This document shows, in pieces, positions 1 to 9,028 of a DNA stretch of 64,000 nucleotides. The position numbers and the translations under genes were made by a program. Position 1 is the first letter of the stretch. Each line of letters begins with the position of its first letter. The stretch spans positions 4,898,001-4,962,000 of the forward strand of contig NC_003552.1 in NCBI RefSeq assembly GCF_000007345.1, read 5' to 3'. The DNA comes from Methanosarcina acetivorans C2A (GTDB lineage Archaea > Halobacteriota > Methanosarcinia > Methanosarcinales > Methanosarcinaceae). Below the pieces are notes generated by a model that ran no database searches, was not told where the DNA came from, and saw only the letters and a list, made by a program, of their open reading frames with translations.

Positions 1-703
1 TCTCTTTCATGACCCGTGCAGGAAGTACCGCAAGAGGGTCTTTTGCCTGCTGCTTGCGAATATCCGAAGCAATCTTTGAAACCCCTTCGTTGAGTTTATC
101 GAGCGCTTCAATCTCCTCGGTCCGTCTTAACCTGTGAGAGACTCTCCCGATATTTCCGACATAGAGGTCTGCCCCGGGGACATCTTCGGTTTTCAATTCA
201 GTAGGCCCTCCGGTAACCGCGATTGGGATCTCAATGCCTTCAAAGAGTTTCGGCTTCTTTTTTGTAATACAGTCACTGAAAGACCCGAAGGAGAAAACCG
301 CAATATCGTGTTCGTTAATGAGCTTTCTTTCGTAGTCCATTGAGAGGGAAACCCTGCGCCCCATTCCCCTGGCGAGCCCTATCATATTGGTATTGGCTCC
401 GGGGTGGCGGAGGTATTCTGCCACATCACAGGCCGAATGCGGGAGGTGGTGGGAAGCAAGGGTAGGGGAAACAACTGCAATCTCCACCCCTGTAAGAGGG
501 GCTTCTATCAGGACTCCGAGCAATTCGCCAGCGAGTTTTTTTACAATATCAAGGTCTTTTTCAGGGATAAGCATTATAAGATTGACTTCCGTCCCGGTAA
601 CTACTTTCTGAATTATGTAGCCTCCAAGGTCTTCCATCAATTCGATCAAAAGCCCGTGCTTATGGACCCCGCCGGTATAAAGATAGGGTAGGAGTACAAC
701 CAT
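1..703 (-). CDS. Methanogenesis marker protein 7 (partial, 3' end outside window)
   Basis: The gene runs off the left edge; 234 codons are visible, from an ATG at 701-703. The translation begins MVVLLPYLYTGGVHKHG and contains SPTLASHHLPHSACDVAEYL and a mid-region VTGGPTELKTEDVPGADLY. This is the profile of methanogenesis marker protein 7, a family restricted to methyl-coenzyme M reductase (MCR) organisms. Family knowledge: marker 7 is a subunit of the ATP-dependent MCR activation complex together with McrC, markers 3 and 17 and the A2 ATPase. It is the last visible gene of a run of five and starts one base after the marker 17 stop codon, so translational coupling is likely. No other family was considered likely. 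Confidence 0.9.
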   Translation of the reverse strand, partial: MVVLLPYLYTGGVHKHGLLIELMEDLGGYIIQKVVTGTEVNLIMLIPEKDLDIVKKLAGELLGVLIEAPLTGVEIAVVSPTLASHHLPHSACDVAEYLRHPGANTNMIGLARGMGRRVSLSMDYERKLINEHDIAVFSFGSFSDCITKKKPKLFEGIEIPIAVTGGPTELKTEDVPGADLYVGNIGRVSHRLRRTEEIEALDKLNEGVSKIASDIRKQQAKDPLAVLPARVMKE

Positions 704-704
704 C

Positions 705-1304
705 TTACTTTTTCCCTCCTTCCATCAGTTCTTCGAGCATTGCTCCTGCTTCTTCGATCCATTCATGCTTCAATGCTTCCTCAGATGCCACAAAAACAAA
801 CCGATTACCTTTATAGAGATGATAGCGGACCCTGAAACCTTCCGGAGTAGCACGAATCGCAAACTCCACAAGGTTTTCGTGAAGCCTGTGCCTGGGATCT
901 GCAACCATCATTTCCTTAAGAAAAGCCGCCTCCTCTGCCGGTTTATCCGTGCTTACGGATACTGTCCAGCGGTCCGGCTGGCTGATATTCGCTTTTCCGT
1001 AACGCTCCCAGAGTTTCACGAGCAGTTCCGGAATGTACTGCTCTTTTTTGATAGAAATCATTACTTCCCCGGCAACAGGTTTTGCTTCCACATCAGCAAT
1101 GTCGATTGTCGTAACCCTGGTGCCAACATCTCTGAGAATGATTGCCATCTGGAAAAGTGAATCCTCAGGTCTCAGCACTACCTTGATTCGTCCGATTGCG
1201 GGGGCAAGCTTGAGACTTGCAAGGTTATCCTCGATAATCTTCCTGTAAAACTCCTGCTCCGACTCAATTGCTGACTCGACAACAAAGGTCTCAAGCGAAT
1301 CCAT
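705..1304 (-). CDS. Methanogenesis marker protein 17
   Basis: 199 codons from the ATG at 1302-1304. I chose this over an upstream in-frame start at 1337 because a GAGGAGTGAGG ribosome site lies just before it and the longer reading would overlap marker 15. The protein starts MDSLETFVVESAIESEQEFY and has no membrane segment. The sequence fits methanogenesis marker protein 17. Known for the family: it is a subunit of the MCR activation complex. It sits between marker 15 (stop 7 bases upstream) and marker 7 (start immediately downstream), so the three should be co-translated. There is no cysteine in the protein, so it does not itself bind an iron-sulfur cluster through Cys ligands. Confidence 0.9.
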   Translation of the reverse strand: MDSLETFVVESAIESEQEFYRKIIEDNLASLKLAPAIGRIKVVLRPEDSLFQMAIILRDVGTRVTTIDIADVEAKPVAGEVMISIKKEQYIPELLVKLWERYGKANISQPDRWTVSVSTDKPAEEAAFLKEMMVADPRHRLHENLVEFAIRATPEGFRVRYHLYKGNRFVFVASEEALKHEWIEEAGAMLEELMEGGKK

Positions 1305-1311
1305 TTTTACC

Positions 1312-2559
1312 TCACTCCTCCACGTAGCCGGATGCAAGAAGTGCTGCCCCTACTGCCCCTATCAGGTGGGAGTTTGCCGGCACGAGGACGTCAATCTTGA
1401 GAAGGTCTCCAAGAGCTTTTGGGACTCCTTCGATAAGGGAGGACCCGCCTACAAGGATCAGTGGCTCTTTTACATCCACTTCCTGCAACTGCTGCTCGTA
1501 GATCTGTTCTACTACACTGTAGCAGGCTGCAGCTGCGACATCTTCAGGGGTAGCCCCCCGGGCAAGGGAGTTTACAAGGGACTGGATACCGAAGACTATG
1601 CAATAGCTGTTCATGCTTACATTTTCCTGCATACCCTTGACTGCAAGAGCCCCAAGTTCCGTAATATCCACGCCGAGCCGCTTTGAGATCATTTCAAAGA
1701 AACGCCCCGAAGCTCCGGCACAAATTCCTCCCATTGTGAACATGCCTGGAATTCCGTCTTCTACCGAGATTGCCTTGTTGTCCATACCTCCGATATCAAT
1801 GACCGTTGCAGAGCCTTTTTGCTTGTCTGCGAGGTAGACAGCTCCTTTTGAGTTGACGGTAATTTCTTCCTGAACAAGCTGGGCGTTGAAATGGTTCCCG
1901 ATAAGGAAACGCCCGTATCCAGTGGTCCCCAGAGCCTGGATTTCTTCTCTGGAAACCCCGGCTTCTTCAAGGGCCTGGGAGTAGGCTTTTTCAGCACTAT
2001 CAAGGACTTTTGTTGTGGGTACCCAGCCTTTTCCTATGATCTTATTGTCTTTCATGATCACCGCTTTTGTGGTGGTTGACCCCGAATCGATCCCGGCCGT
2101 CAGTCCTGCCTGGACCTCCCTGGCAAGGAGATGCCTGCGCCTGGCAACCGTGGTAAGGGCTTCAAGCCGGGTAAGCAGGGTGCCTGCACTTGTTCGTTCA
2201 GTAAATGAATAGCTGATTACAGGGACATCGGAGTGCTTGTGGATGTATCTTCGGACCTCGTTTCTAACAATAGCTCCTTCAGCACAGCGGAAGCAGGTAG
2301 TGATAAAGACCCCGTCTACTTTTGTCAGGCCTTCAACAACGGCCTTTGCCCTTGCCATCATGAGCCTGAGGTCTCCGCTTGCAACTTCAAGCCCGAAATC
2401 CCTGCCTATTGTATCTATGGACGCGACATCGATTTCGGGATAAATGAATTTTGCATTTACTCTGGCTGCAGCCGCTTCAAACTCGGGCTGAACCCCTGAA
2501 TACTCAGAGCCGCAGGATACAAGGGCAATCTTGACAATTCCGATTTCATCGGCACTCAT
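1312..2559 (-). CDS. Methanogenesis marker protein 15 (BadF/HgdC-type ATPase)
   Basis: 415 aa. Residues 1-150 form a methanogen-specific N-terminal domain with an [11 protein letters not shown] cysteine motif. From about residue 150 the protein is an ASKHA-fold ATPase with the phosphate loop [12 protein letters not shown] and the segments [10 protein letters not shown] and [13 protein letters not shown], as in activators of 2-hydroxyacyl-CoA dehydratases. In those activators a homodimer holds one [4Fe-4S] cluster through conserved cysteines and drives ATP-dependent electron transfer; [10 protein letters not shown] and NSYCIVFG supply candidate cysteines here. This matches methanogenesis marker 15. 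Its neighbours suggest a role in low-potential electron delivery during MCR activation or cofactor F430 handling; that role is inferred. It overlaps the marker 5 stop by four bases (ATGA), indicating translational coupling. Confidence 0.92.
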   Translation of the reverse strand: MSADEIGIVKIALVSCGSEYSGVQPEFEAAAARVNAKFIYPEIDVASIDTIGRDFGLEVASGDLRLMMARAKAVVEGLTKVDGVFITTCFRCAEGAIVRNEVRRYIHKHSDVPVISYSFTERTSAGTLLTRLEALTTVARRRHLLAREVQAGLTAGIDSGSTTTKAVIMKDNKIIGKGWVPTTKVLDSAEKAYSQALEEAGVSREEIQALGTTGYGRFLIGNHFNAQLVQEEITVNSKGAVYLADKQKGSATVIDIGGMDNKAISVEDGIPGMFTMGGICAGASGRFFEMISKRLGVDITELGALAVKGMQENVSMNSYCIVFGIQSLVNSLARGATPEDVAAAACYSVVEQIYEQQLQEVDVKEPLILVGGSSLIEGVPKALGDLLKIDVLVPANSHLIGAVGAALLASGYVEE

Positions 2560-3068
2560 TTTTCACCCTCCTCTGCTATCGTTTCTTTTTCTTCCACCTT
2601 TTCATCTTCCCCGGTATTTTCTGTAGGCAGGGACTTCAGAAACGCTGCGATTTTGTTTACGAAATCCCGTGCATCCTCAGTCGATTCCGGATACCTGACT
2701 TCCAGAATAGGGACCTCTTTTGAGCGAACCAGATATTTCATCAGTTCGTTTGTACGGTTACAGCCCACGCAGCCGAAGTTTGTAGGTGGATTTTCAACTA
2801 TGATTGCAGCTTCGGTTTCCTCGATAAGGGGGCCTATGAGGGTCATCCTGCCTCTTACTCCGGGAGGCACTTCAACTGCAGCGTAACGAAGTCCTATTTT
2901 AGGGTCTTCGGGAGTGATATTAATAGGGGGCGAATCAAGGCTGATGTTTGTAACTTTTTCTCGCACCTGGTTCATCATGGTAAGGGGTTTGTGCCCGAAA
3001 CGCTCAACCAGGTCAGCCAGGATAAGACTGTTTACAGGATAAATGAAAACCTTTGCCAAAAAATTCAC
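2556..3068 (-). CDS. Methanogenesis marker protein 5
   Basis: 170 aa, beginning [20 protein letters not shown]. The central segment [16 protein letters not shown] has a CxxC pair that could bind metal or an iron-sulfur cluster, but this is an inference. The last 20 residues are a highly acidic, low-complexity tail ([18 protein letters not shown]), probably disordered. The whole matches methanogenesis marker protein 5, whose exact reaction is not known to me. Both ends overlap neighbours by four bases (marker 6 stop with its start; its stop with the marker 15 start), so it is the second gene of a tightly coupled operon. Confidence 0.9.
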   Translation of the reverse strand: MNFLAKVFIYPVNSLILADLVERFGHKPLTMMNQVREKVTNISLDSPPINITPEDPKIGLRYAAVEVPPGVRGRMTLIGPLIEETEAAIIVENPPTNFGCVGCNRTNELMKYLVRSKEVPILEVRYPESTEDARDFVNKIAAFLKSLPTENTGEDEKVEEKETIAEEGEK

Positions 3069-3508
3069 CTCGAAAGTTCCGCTTCGATAATTTTCTCCAG
3101 ATCCGAGACTTTAAGCCTGCGTTTCTCCCCATGCTTTTCGTTTACGGGCTCCTTAGCGTCCAGTTCGTCAAGTGCAGCACCTATGGCAGGGAGCATCCCC
3201 ACTTCTTCCCTGAGGAAATGGAATCCCGGTCTCGGACCACCACCCCTGGTTGCTCGGCAGCGTCTCTCATCGCCTGCAGGGAATCCCCTATCTTTTATAA
3301 AAATATGATTTTTGTCCAGCTGCCGGATCTTTTCTACCACTGCAAGGACGTCCTTTTCCGGGCCTGTTACAATAAGCCCGAAGCAAGTTTCCTTTACGGT
3401 GACCGGATACTCTGACTCGTAAATTTTCATAGCTGCATCCGCAGGCAGCACTATATCCGAACTGATTACAATGTACTTTGTAACCTCATTTTGTTTTATT
3501 TCTGTCAT
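3065..3508 (-). CDS. Methanogenesis marker protein 6
   Basis: 147 aa from the ATG at 3506-3508, preceded by a GAGGAG ribosome site; an upstream in-frame start at 3574 has no such site and lies next to the promoter region. The protein starts MTEIKQNEVTKYIVISSDIV and contains KDRGFPAGDERRCRATRGGG, a glycine/arginine-rich stretch typical of methanogenesis marker 6. The biochemical role of the family is unknown to me; its occurrence is limited to organisms with MCR. It is the first gene of the operon marker 6-5-15-17-7 and its stop overlaps the marker 5 start. Confidence 0.9.
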   Translation of the reverse strand: MTEIKQNEVTKYIVISSDIVLPADAAMKIYESEYPVTVKETCFGLIVTGPEKDVLAVVEKIRQLDKNHIFIKDRGFPAGDERRCRATRGGGPRPGFHFLREEVGMLPAIGAALDELDAKEPVNEKHGEKRRLKVSDLEKIIEAELSR

Positions 3509-3624
3509 CTTCTGTCTCTCCTCAACTTCGGGAGACTTCACCTGCGATAAATCCGAACATGTGAATCCGCTCAAGTATCAGGTACATTATTTCGCTTATG
3601 TAATAGTTTCTCATACATTATTCA

Positions 3625-3650
3625 ACTAATTTATATCTCTTTTTATATAA
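3625..3650 (-). promoter_or_regulatory. Probable TATA region of the marker 6-5-15-17-7 operon
   Basis: In the AT-rich gap between the marker 3 stop and the marker 6 start, the minus strand carries two TATA-like boxes (GATATAAATTAG and TTATATAAAA). They lie about 120-140 bases upstream of the chosen marker 6 start, leaving a leader of about 100 nt. No other promoter is needed for the five downstream genes because their gaps are zero or negative. Confidence 0.4.
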
Positions 3651-3677
3651 TTCAGTATATTTCAAATATTCGGGTTA

Positions 3678-5255
3678 TCAGTTCTCCTGTTCATCAGTTT
3701 TCCTGCGCACGACTTCACTTACATATATCGCATCTCCTTCTTCGATGCCAATGAGCCTTTCGGGCTCAAGTATCCGCCCGATAATGTTCGTTGAGGAAAA
3801 CTTTTCTCCGGTAGGACCGAAGAGATCATCGTCTACAAGTCTTACTCCTATGGTTCCCATCCTCTTTGCGGCCTGATTTGTAATCCCGATTTCCCCTGCA
3901 AGTACCGTGTCAGCAGGCGTGTTTTCGGGGAGGACTTCTTTATATTTCACAGCTTCTTTTTCTGTCTTGAAGAGGTAAGTGTTATCGTATATCATATGGA
4001 CAGGCAGTTTTCCAACTGGTTTTGTCTTGAGTTCGAGAGAGTGACGGAAAAAGTCTACAGATTTTGGGGCTCTCTCCGGGTAAAGCTCGACCTCGATGAG
4101 TTTTTCCCTGGGGACCCCGTAAGCGGTTACTTTAGCCTCTCCGAGAATTTCAAGAGTTGTCGGAGGGTCCTGCTTTACGATTACTGCATTTTCTTCCGTG
4201 TACCCTTCCTTTACCAGTTCGATCCCTATGGCGGTAAGTACGGGTTCGACCTCTTCAAAACTGTGACCCAGCAAGACTATCTGGGGAGGAAGGCTTTCTA
4301 CTGACAGCTTCTGTCCCTTTTCTGCAAGTTTGATAAGTTCGATACCTGTTATTACCTGCCCAACGATAGAATGCACAAGGCTTGAAGGCCGTTCTTCTCT
4401 GGAGATATATGTCCTGCCTGTCCCGTATCCGACGGTTCTGACAGAAATGGCACCTTCTTTCCTCAGCTCAAAGTTTTCGTAAGGAACAGGTTCTTCTCTC
4501 AAGGTGTCATCCGAAATAAAAGAACTGGTTGTCACATCTACGGAAAGAGTTCCCTTGCGGGTCAAGGCATAAAAATGCTCAGCTCCTTTGGGAGAGTTTC
4601 TGGAAAGTTCGACCTCAAAATAAGTAAATACGCTGTCTTCATCTTCAAGAATAGTCGAAAGGTCGGTGGTGCAGGTTTTTTCTGCAAGTTGTTCCCACTC
4701 TATAATAGGCTCTATGCTCAGGATGGGGTCTTCTCTTGAAAGCCTGAAAATAAGATTTCTCCCGGTTACAACTGTTGCAAAAACACCATCTTCAGGAGCT
4801 CCATACTCAGCAACGTGCCTTTTTCTTGAAATGATCAGATGAGTATTATGGGGGTCAAATCCTCCTGCTCCGAACACGACATCAAATGCTTCAAAACTCC
4901 CTGTCTCATGAAAAGGCTTAATATCGGCTTCAAAAGGTCCAAAAGCCAGAGCTTCAGGACTTGCCCAGTGGATATATGTACCTTCATACTCTTTATAATG
5001 TTCAGCCCATAGTTTTCCGGAGGAAGATTCCGGATCTTTGAGTTCTATCCTAAGTTCCCCTCTGGGCGTCTTGATAGCGTATTCGGTGATTTCTTCCGTT
5101 CTCTTCTCAGCAGCTCTTTTAATAATTCCAACTGCTGTACCGGCTATGTAGGAGGCTCTGGAAACTTCAAGGGCGTCTCCAAGGGTAGAGCCTGCGGGCA
5201 GAGTATAACTTTGCCCATTCACCTCTACGCTGATCTCATTACTCGTAATCTGCAC
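3678..5255 (-). CDS. Methanogenesis marker protein 3
   Basis: 525 aa, starting MQITSNEISVEVNGQSYTLP, which resembles a ubiquitin-like/TGS-type beta-grasp start. The body is the UPF0288 family, methanogenesis marker protein 3. The C-terminal half contains a peptidyl-prolyl-isomerase-like fold with an ELYPERAPKSVDFFRHSLEL segment. Family knowledge: marker 3 is part of the ATP-dependent MCR activation complex with A2, McrC and markers 7 and 17. It lies directly downstream of atwA (40-base gap), which encodes A2, so complex partners are adjacent. There are few cysteines apart from TCTTDL. The GAGGTG ribosome site is followed by an ATG, so the start is well supported. Confidence 0.92.
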   Translation of the reverse strand: MQITSNEISVEVNGQSYTLPAGSTLGDALEVSRASYIAGTAVGIIKRAAEKRTEEITEYAIKTPRGELRIELKDPESSSGKLWAEHYKEYEGTYIHWASPEALAFGPFEADIKPFHETGSFEAFDVVFGAGGFDPHNTHLIISRKRHVAEYGAPEDGVFATVVTGRNLIFRLSREDPILSIEPIIEWEQLAEKTCTTDLSTILEDEDSVFTYFEVELSRNSPKGAEHFYALTRKGTLSVDVTTSSFISDDTLREEPVPYENFELRKEGAISVRTVGYGTGRTYISREERPSSLVHSIVGQVITGIELIKLAEKGQKLSVESLPPQIVLLGHSFEEVEPVLTAIGIELVKEGYTEENAVIVKQDPPTTLEILGEAKVTAYGVPREKLIEVELYPERAPKSVDFFRHSLELKTKPVGKLPVHMIYDNTYLFKTEKEAVKYKEVLPENTPADTVLAGEIGITNQAAKRMGTIGVRLVDDDLFGPTGEKFSSTNIIGRILEPERLIGIEEGDAIYVSEVVRRKTDEQEN

Positions 5256-5303
5256 CTCATTTTAGTATTTTCTATACTAAGAGGTGGGAGCATATTTATA
5301 TTT
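5256..5303 (-). promoter_or_regulatory. Promoter and palindromic operator before marker 3
   Basis: A perfect inverted repeat, TTAGTAT and ATACTAA with a 5-base spacer, spans 5262-5280, seven bases upstream of the marker 3 start codon. A minus-strand TATA-like box (AAATATAAAT) at about 5293-5302 overlaps the 3' end of atwA and would place transcription start inside the palindrome. This suggests marker 3 can be transcribed and repressed independently of atwA. It is a sequence-based inference. Confidence 0.45.
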
Positions 5304-6909
5304 CTTCTGCAGCTTTGATCCTTTCTTCTTCCGTGAGTTGAGCAAGTACGGTACCGGGTCTGCCTATCTCCACAATCTTTCCGTCACGCATGAGGGCAAC
5401 ACGGTCGCAGATCTCATTTACAAAATCCATGTCATGGGAAACGACAACAAAGGTTTCTCCGATCTCTTCTCTGGCTTTGAGGATGGAGTTTGTAACCGCC
5501 ACCTTGGTAATGGGGTCCATGGTCCCTGTAGGTTCGTCCATAATAACGATCCTTGGCTCTTTGATCAGAACCTGCGCAAGTGCTATTCTATGCCTCTCCC
5601 CTTCACTCATTTCATCGGTCATTTTGGGCAGAACACCTTTTGCCTTATTTTCTTCAAAACCTGCAGCCTTGAGAGTAATTATGGCTTTTCGAACCCCAAG
5701 TTCGAACGGGAGGTCCAGACTGATGGATTCCGTAAGGTTGTCTATTACAGAGCTATGGGTATAAAGCCCGTATTCCTGGTGCAGGAATCCCATGTATTTC
5801 GTTGCTCTGCCTTTATTATCAACCCCTAATTTTGTCATGTCCACCCATTCGTCTCCGACACGGACTTCAACTTCTCCTGAGGTAGGGGGCAAAATTCCCA
5901 TAAGGATTTTAGAGGTTGTGGTTTTGCCTGCTCCGCTTATCCCTACAAGCCCGAAAATCTCTCCTTCTTTCACGTCAAAAGAGATTTTGTCAACAGCTCT
6001 AACCACGCCCCGGTCTACTGAGATATAGCGCTTTGAGAGGTCCCTTACGCGGATAATGGGCTCTCCTACCAGAACGTTCTTTTCCTGCCTGACCATGGAT
6101 ACACTTTGCATGAAGATCGCAGAAACCTCAAGCGGGTCTCCTTCCTGAACGACTTCTCCATTTTCAAGTAGGATTGCCTTGTCTGCCAGTTTCTCGATCA
6201 CTTCCGGCCAATGGGAGGTCAGGACCATGCTCATGTTGTAGTTCTTAACAGCGTTTATAATGGCTTCGTGAACCAGTTTTGCAGTCATGGGGTCAAGTGT
6301 ACCCGTAGGCTCGTCAGCTAACAGAAGGAGGGGGTTTCTTACGAGCTGCCTTGCAAGCACAACCCTCTGTTTTTCTCCACCGGAAAGTTCCCTTGCCACG
6401 TGCATCATACGGTGGCTCAGGTTTACCTCCTCGAGGAGTTCAACAGCCTTTTTCATGGCGTCTTCTCCCTTATACCCGATTTCATTCAGGGAGTTTATGA
6501 CGTTTACCAGAACTCTTTCATCCCCATAAAGGGCAAAGGTCCTCTGGAGCATGATTGCAATGCGCTTGGCAATATCTTTTCTTATAGGGTCGTAAAGTGA
6601 AAGTTTTATGAAATCAGCTTCGAACTCCTCAAGCGTCTCCCCGCAGACCGGACATTTCTGGCCTATTTTGCTTGGACGCTCTATATATCCACATTTCTCA
6701 CAGCGGGCCAGATGATAGATTACTTCGCCTGAGATATTCTCAAAAGATTCGGTCCCGCGCAACACGTGCATCAGGATTGTTTTCCCTGATCCGCTTTTTC
6801 CCAGAATTCCAACGACTTCCCCTTCGTTGATCCTTAAATTTACATTTTTCAGGGCTTTGAGACCGTCAAAGTCTACAGTTAGGTTTTTAACTTCAATAAA
6901 TACTGGCAT
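5296..6909 (-). CDS. atwA: MCR activation component A2, twin ABC ATPase
   Basis: 537 aa soluble protein with two ABC ATPase domains and no membrane segment. The first Walker A is GKSGSGKT (residues 37-44), with signature LSGGEKQR; the second is GISGAGKTT, with signature MSEGERHR. A zinc-ribbon insertion with cysteines 70, 73, 86 and 89 sits in the first domain and is diagnostic of component A2 (AtwA). Known role: A2 supplies ATP-dependent drive for reductive activation of the nickel of MCR cofactor F430. It is followed at 40 bases by marker 3, another part of the same complex. The ATG start is preceded by a GGAGG site. The 240-base upstream gap is AT-rich and holds the promoter. Confidence 0.95.
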   Translation of the reverse strand: MPVFIEVKNLTVDFDGLKALKNVNLRINEGEVVGILGKSGSGKTILMHVLRGTESFENISGEVIYHLARCEKCGYIERPSKIGQKCPVCGETLEEFEADFIKLSLYDPIRKDIAKRIAIMLQRTFALYGDERVLVNVINSLNEIGYKGEDAMKKAVELLEEVNLSHRMMHVARELSGGEKQRVVLARQLVRNPLLLLADEPTGTLDPMTAKLVHEAIINAVKNYNMSMVLTSHWPEVIEKLADKAILLENGEVVQEGDPLEVSAIFMQSVSMVRQEKNVLVGEPIIRVRDLSKRYISVDRGVVRAVDKISFDVKEGEIFGLVGISGAGKTTTSKILMGILPPTSGEVEVRVGDEWVDMTKLGVDNKGRATKYMGFLHQEYGLYTHSSVIDNLTESISLDLPFELGVRKAIITLKAAGFEENKAKGVLPKMTDEMSEGERHRIALAQVLIKEPRIVIMDEPTGTMDPITKVAVTNSILKAREEIGETFVVVSHDMDFVNEICDRVALMRDGKIVEIGRPGTVLAQLTEEERIKAAEEI

Positions 6910-7151
6910 TTATTTTCCTCCGCAAATTATGAGCTGCAAATAAATTCTGGTGGCTTTCTCCCGCCTGCCTGTATTGGCTCAAGAGTGAAAAGTAATTACT
7001 TTAAAGTGAGTACCGCATTAACATAAACAATAAATTTCACACATTTGGGCAACAACTAGATAAGAGTAAACATTACATAAACATAACGCATTATTTTGTC
7101 ACTGTGAACATCCAGAACCAATATCCGTAGGGAAATTTATAGGATTTTGAC

Positions 7152-7955
7152 TTATTGCAATCCTTTTACCACATCCACAACTTTTATTATATCTTTGAGC
7201 ACCACATCCGCCGCTTCTCTGAGTTCTTCGGGTCTTTTATCCCCCTGCTGGACAGTCATTATCCCTACATCTGCTGCCCTGAGTGCCAGGATATCGTTAA
7301 TTCCATCCCCTACCATAACTACTTTCTCATACCTGCTTTTAAGTTCAAACACAACTTTCTCCTTCATAAAAGGATCTGCAAAAGCAAAGACTCTTTCCAG
7401 AGGGATGTTTACGAATTCTGCAAGTTGCACAAGAGAAGACATTCTGTCCCCTGATGCTATGTATATGTCCACCTCCATAGCATGAAGCAACTGAATGGTC
7501 TGCGATGTCTTACTGAAGACCTGCCCTCCCGTGCTGAGCACGTAGAGGATTTTTCTCGCTTTTGAATCCACTATCAGACCTGCCGCAAAATAAATGCTGT
7601 CAGGGCAGCGGGATGTAACTGCCTCGAGCACATCATGCACGTCTCCCATCAGGAGAGAAGAACCTCTTATAACCTCAAAGGCAATGTCCAGAGTAAACTT
7701 TCCTTTTGAACAGCTTATACCTATTGAAACTCCATGTTCCTTTATAAACTCAAATAAAAACATATCCCTTCTTGAGCGCAGGATTATTTCTTTCTCGGTA
7801 TTGAGAGCTACTAGGCCGCAACCGTTTTTTCTTGCGACAATGGCAGTGCTTTCTATGTTTTCAAGAATGTCCCCGGTACTTGGTTCTTTTGCAACTCTGT
7901 ACATGTGGAGAAGAGTGCCGGCACTGTCAAAGACCACTGCGATTCGTTTGGCCAT
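7152..7955 (-). CDS. HAD-superfamily protein, soluble P-type-ATPase-like
   Basis: 267 aa, cytosolic. The nucleophile motif near the N-terminus is VVFDSAGTLL (Asp10), close to the DKTGT of P-type ATPases but without the usual second acidic residue of DxDGT phosphatases. The magnesium motif GDGINDILALRAADVGI is near the C-terminus, with SGD and a lysine (MKEKVVFEL) between. No transmembrane segments are present, so this is the catalytic module only (COG4087-type soluble P-type ATPase). The substrate is unknown. It lies next to atwA on the same strand but 240 bases away, with its own AT-rich upstream region. A link to methanogenesis is suggested by position only. Confidence 0.75.
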   Translation of the reverse strand: MAKRIAVVFDSAGTLLHMYRVAKEPSTGDILENIESTAIVARKNGCGLVALNTEKEIILRSRRDMFLFEFIKEHGVSIGISCSKGKFTLDIAFEVIRGSSLLMGDVHDVLEAVTSRCPDSIYFAAGLIVDSKARKILYVLSTGGQVFSKTSQTIQLLHAMEVDIYIASGDRMSSLVQLAEFVNIPLERVFAFADPFMKEKVVFELKSRYEKVVMVGDGINDILALRAADVGIMTVQQGDKRPEELREAADVVLKDIIKVVDVVKGLQ

Positions 7956-8075
7956 GTCAATTGATTAATCTATAAAATAAAAAAATCTTTGTAAAAGCCC
8001 GGAAAAATAGACGGGATACCGAAATTTATAAAAATAAATGAAGTAGGGAAATTAGACTTCATTTTACAGTTCCTC

Positions 8076-8996
8076 TTAAAGGATTGAGGCTCCCGAGAAC
8101 AGGACTCCGATAAAAAACCCAATAATTGCTCCGGAATTCAGGAACGGAAGCCCTGCCTGGGGCTTGCCCCTCATTACCAGGATAGACAGGAAGATGTGCC
8201 CTACAAGAGTTCCCAGCATTGCCCCAAGTACAGGGTAGGATAATCCTCCGTTTTCGAGGAATACATTTGCGGAAACTACTAGCAAGGTGGGCATGACTGC
8301 ATCTCCGAGGCCCATGAAAAAGGCTTCACGTTTTTCCCCTTCTTTAAAGCCTTCCGTGATGAAGGAATAGTTCAAGTGCTTTGGGATTATGAAAAGAATT
8401 GGCAGTTTGAGGTCCATGACCCCTTCAGCCATGGCTATCATGTGTTTTGTCTTATACACAGAGATGGCATCATAAACCGCAAGCAAGATCAGAAGGACAA
8501 CTACAGGAATGATGGAAAGGGAAATTCCTATCAGGGCACTGACCCCGCCTGCTATGCAAACTCCCAGAAGATCGATTACATACCATTCGGGATATTTGTA
8601 AAGCAGTACCGTCAACCCTATCGAAAGCAGGAGCGAAGCTATGTTTTCAAGCCCTGCGAGGGCAGGGATCAGGGTAAACAGCGCGAAAAATACATAGTAC
8701 AGAGTACTGACTATGGCGAGGTATATGAGCAAGCTGATAATCCATTTCATGTTTTTCTTTATCGCTATCAGGACAAAAAGCGTAAAAACCAGAATCATCA
8801 CGATATAGTAAATCGAATTGGAAACCTGTGTCGGATCTTCAAAAGCCTGCATATCATTGATTTCCATTGGCATTGATAGGAGAAGGGCGAGAACCTGCAC
8901 TATCAGGATTAACCCTGCCATGGAGAGAATCGGCAAATAATCTTTAAGTGAATGTTCGCTTGAACTCAAGTACTGGACTCCCTTATTTCTTGACAC
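8076..8996 (-). CDS. Presenilin-type (A22 family) intramembrane aspartyl protease
   Basis: 306 aa with about nine hydrophobic segments. The two catalytic aspartates are in the expected motifs: AVYDAISVYKT (Tyr175-Asp176) and MGLGDAVMP (GxGD, Asp232). The third landmark, PAL in eukaryotic presenilins, is represented by the variant AGLPFLNSG near residue 285. Archaeal homologues of this family cleave single-pass membrane substrates inside the bilayer; natural substrates in methanogens are not known. The GTG start at 8994-8996 lies about 23 bases downstream of a TATA-like box, with no ribosome site in between, so the mRNA is probably leaderless. No obvious operon partner is present. Confidence 0.85.
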   Translation of the reverse strand: MSRNKGVQYLSSSEHSLKDYLPILSMAGLILIVQVLALLLSMPMEINDMQAFEDPTQVSNSIYYIVMILVFTLFVLIAIKKNMKWIISLLIYLAIVSTLYYVFFALFTLIPALAGLENIASLLLSIGLTVLLYKYPEWYVIDLLGVCIAGGVSALIGISLSIIPVVVLLILLAVYDAISVYKTKHMIAMAEGVMDLKLPILFIIPKHLNYSFITEGFKEGEKREAFFMGLGDAVMPTLLVVSANVFLENGGLSYPVLGAMLGTLVGHIFLSILVMRGKPQAGLPFLNSGAIIGFFIGVLFSGASIL

Positions 8997-9007
8997 TATG
9001 CCTTTTC

Positions 9008-9028
9008 TATTCCTTTATATATTTACTC
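9008..9028 (-). promoter_or_regulatory. TATA box of presenilin gene, probably leaderless
   Basis: The minus strand reads AGTAAATATATAAAGG here. Its centre is about 23 bases from the GTG start codon, the usual archaeal TATA-to-start distance, so transcription would begin at or next to the start codon. Confidence 0.5.

Noticed and set aside
7099-7118. Match of the atwA upstream sequence (CACTGTGAACATCCAG) to the cbiM operator
   Set aside because: Only one arm matches and no partner arm is present, so common regulation with cbiM is not supported.
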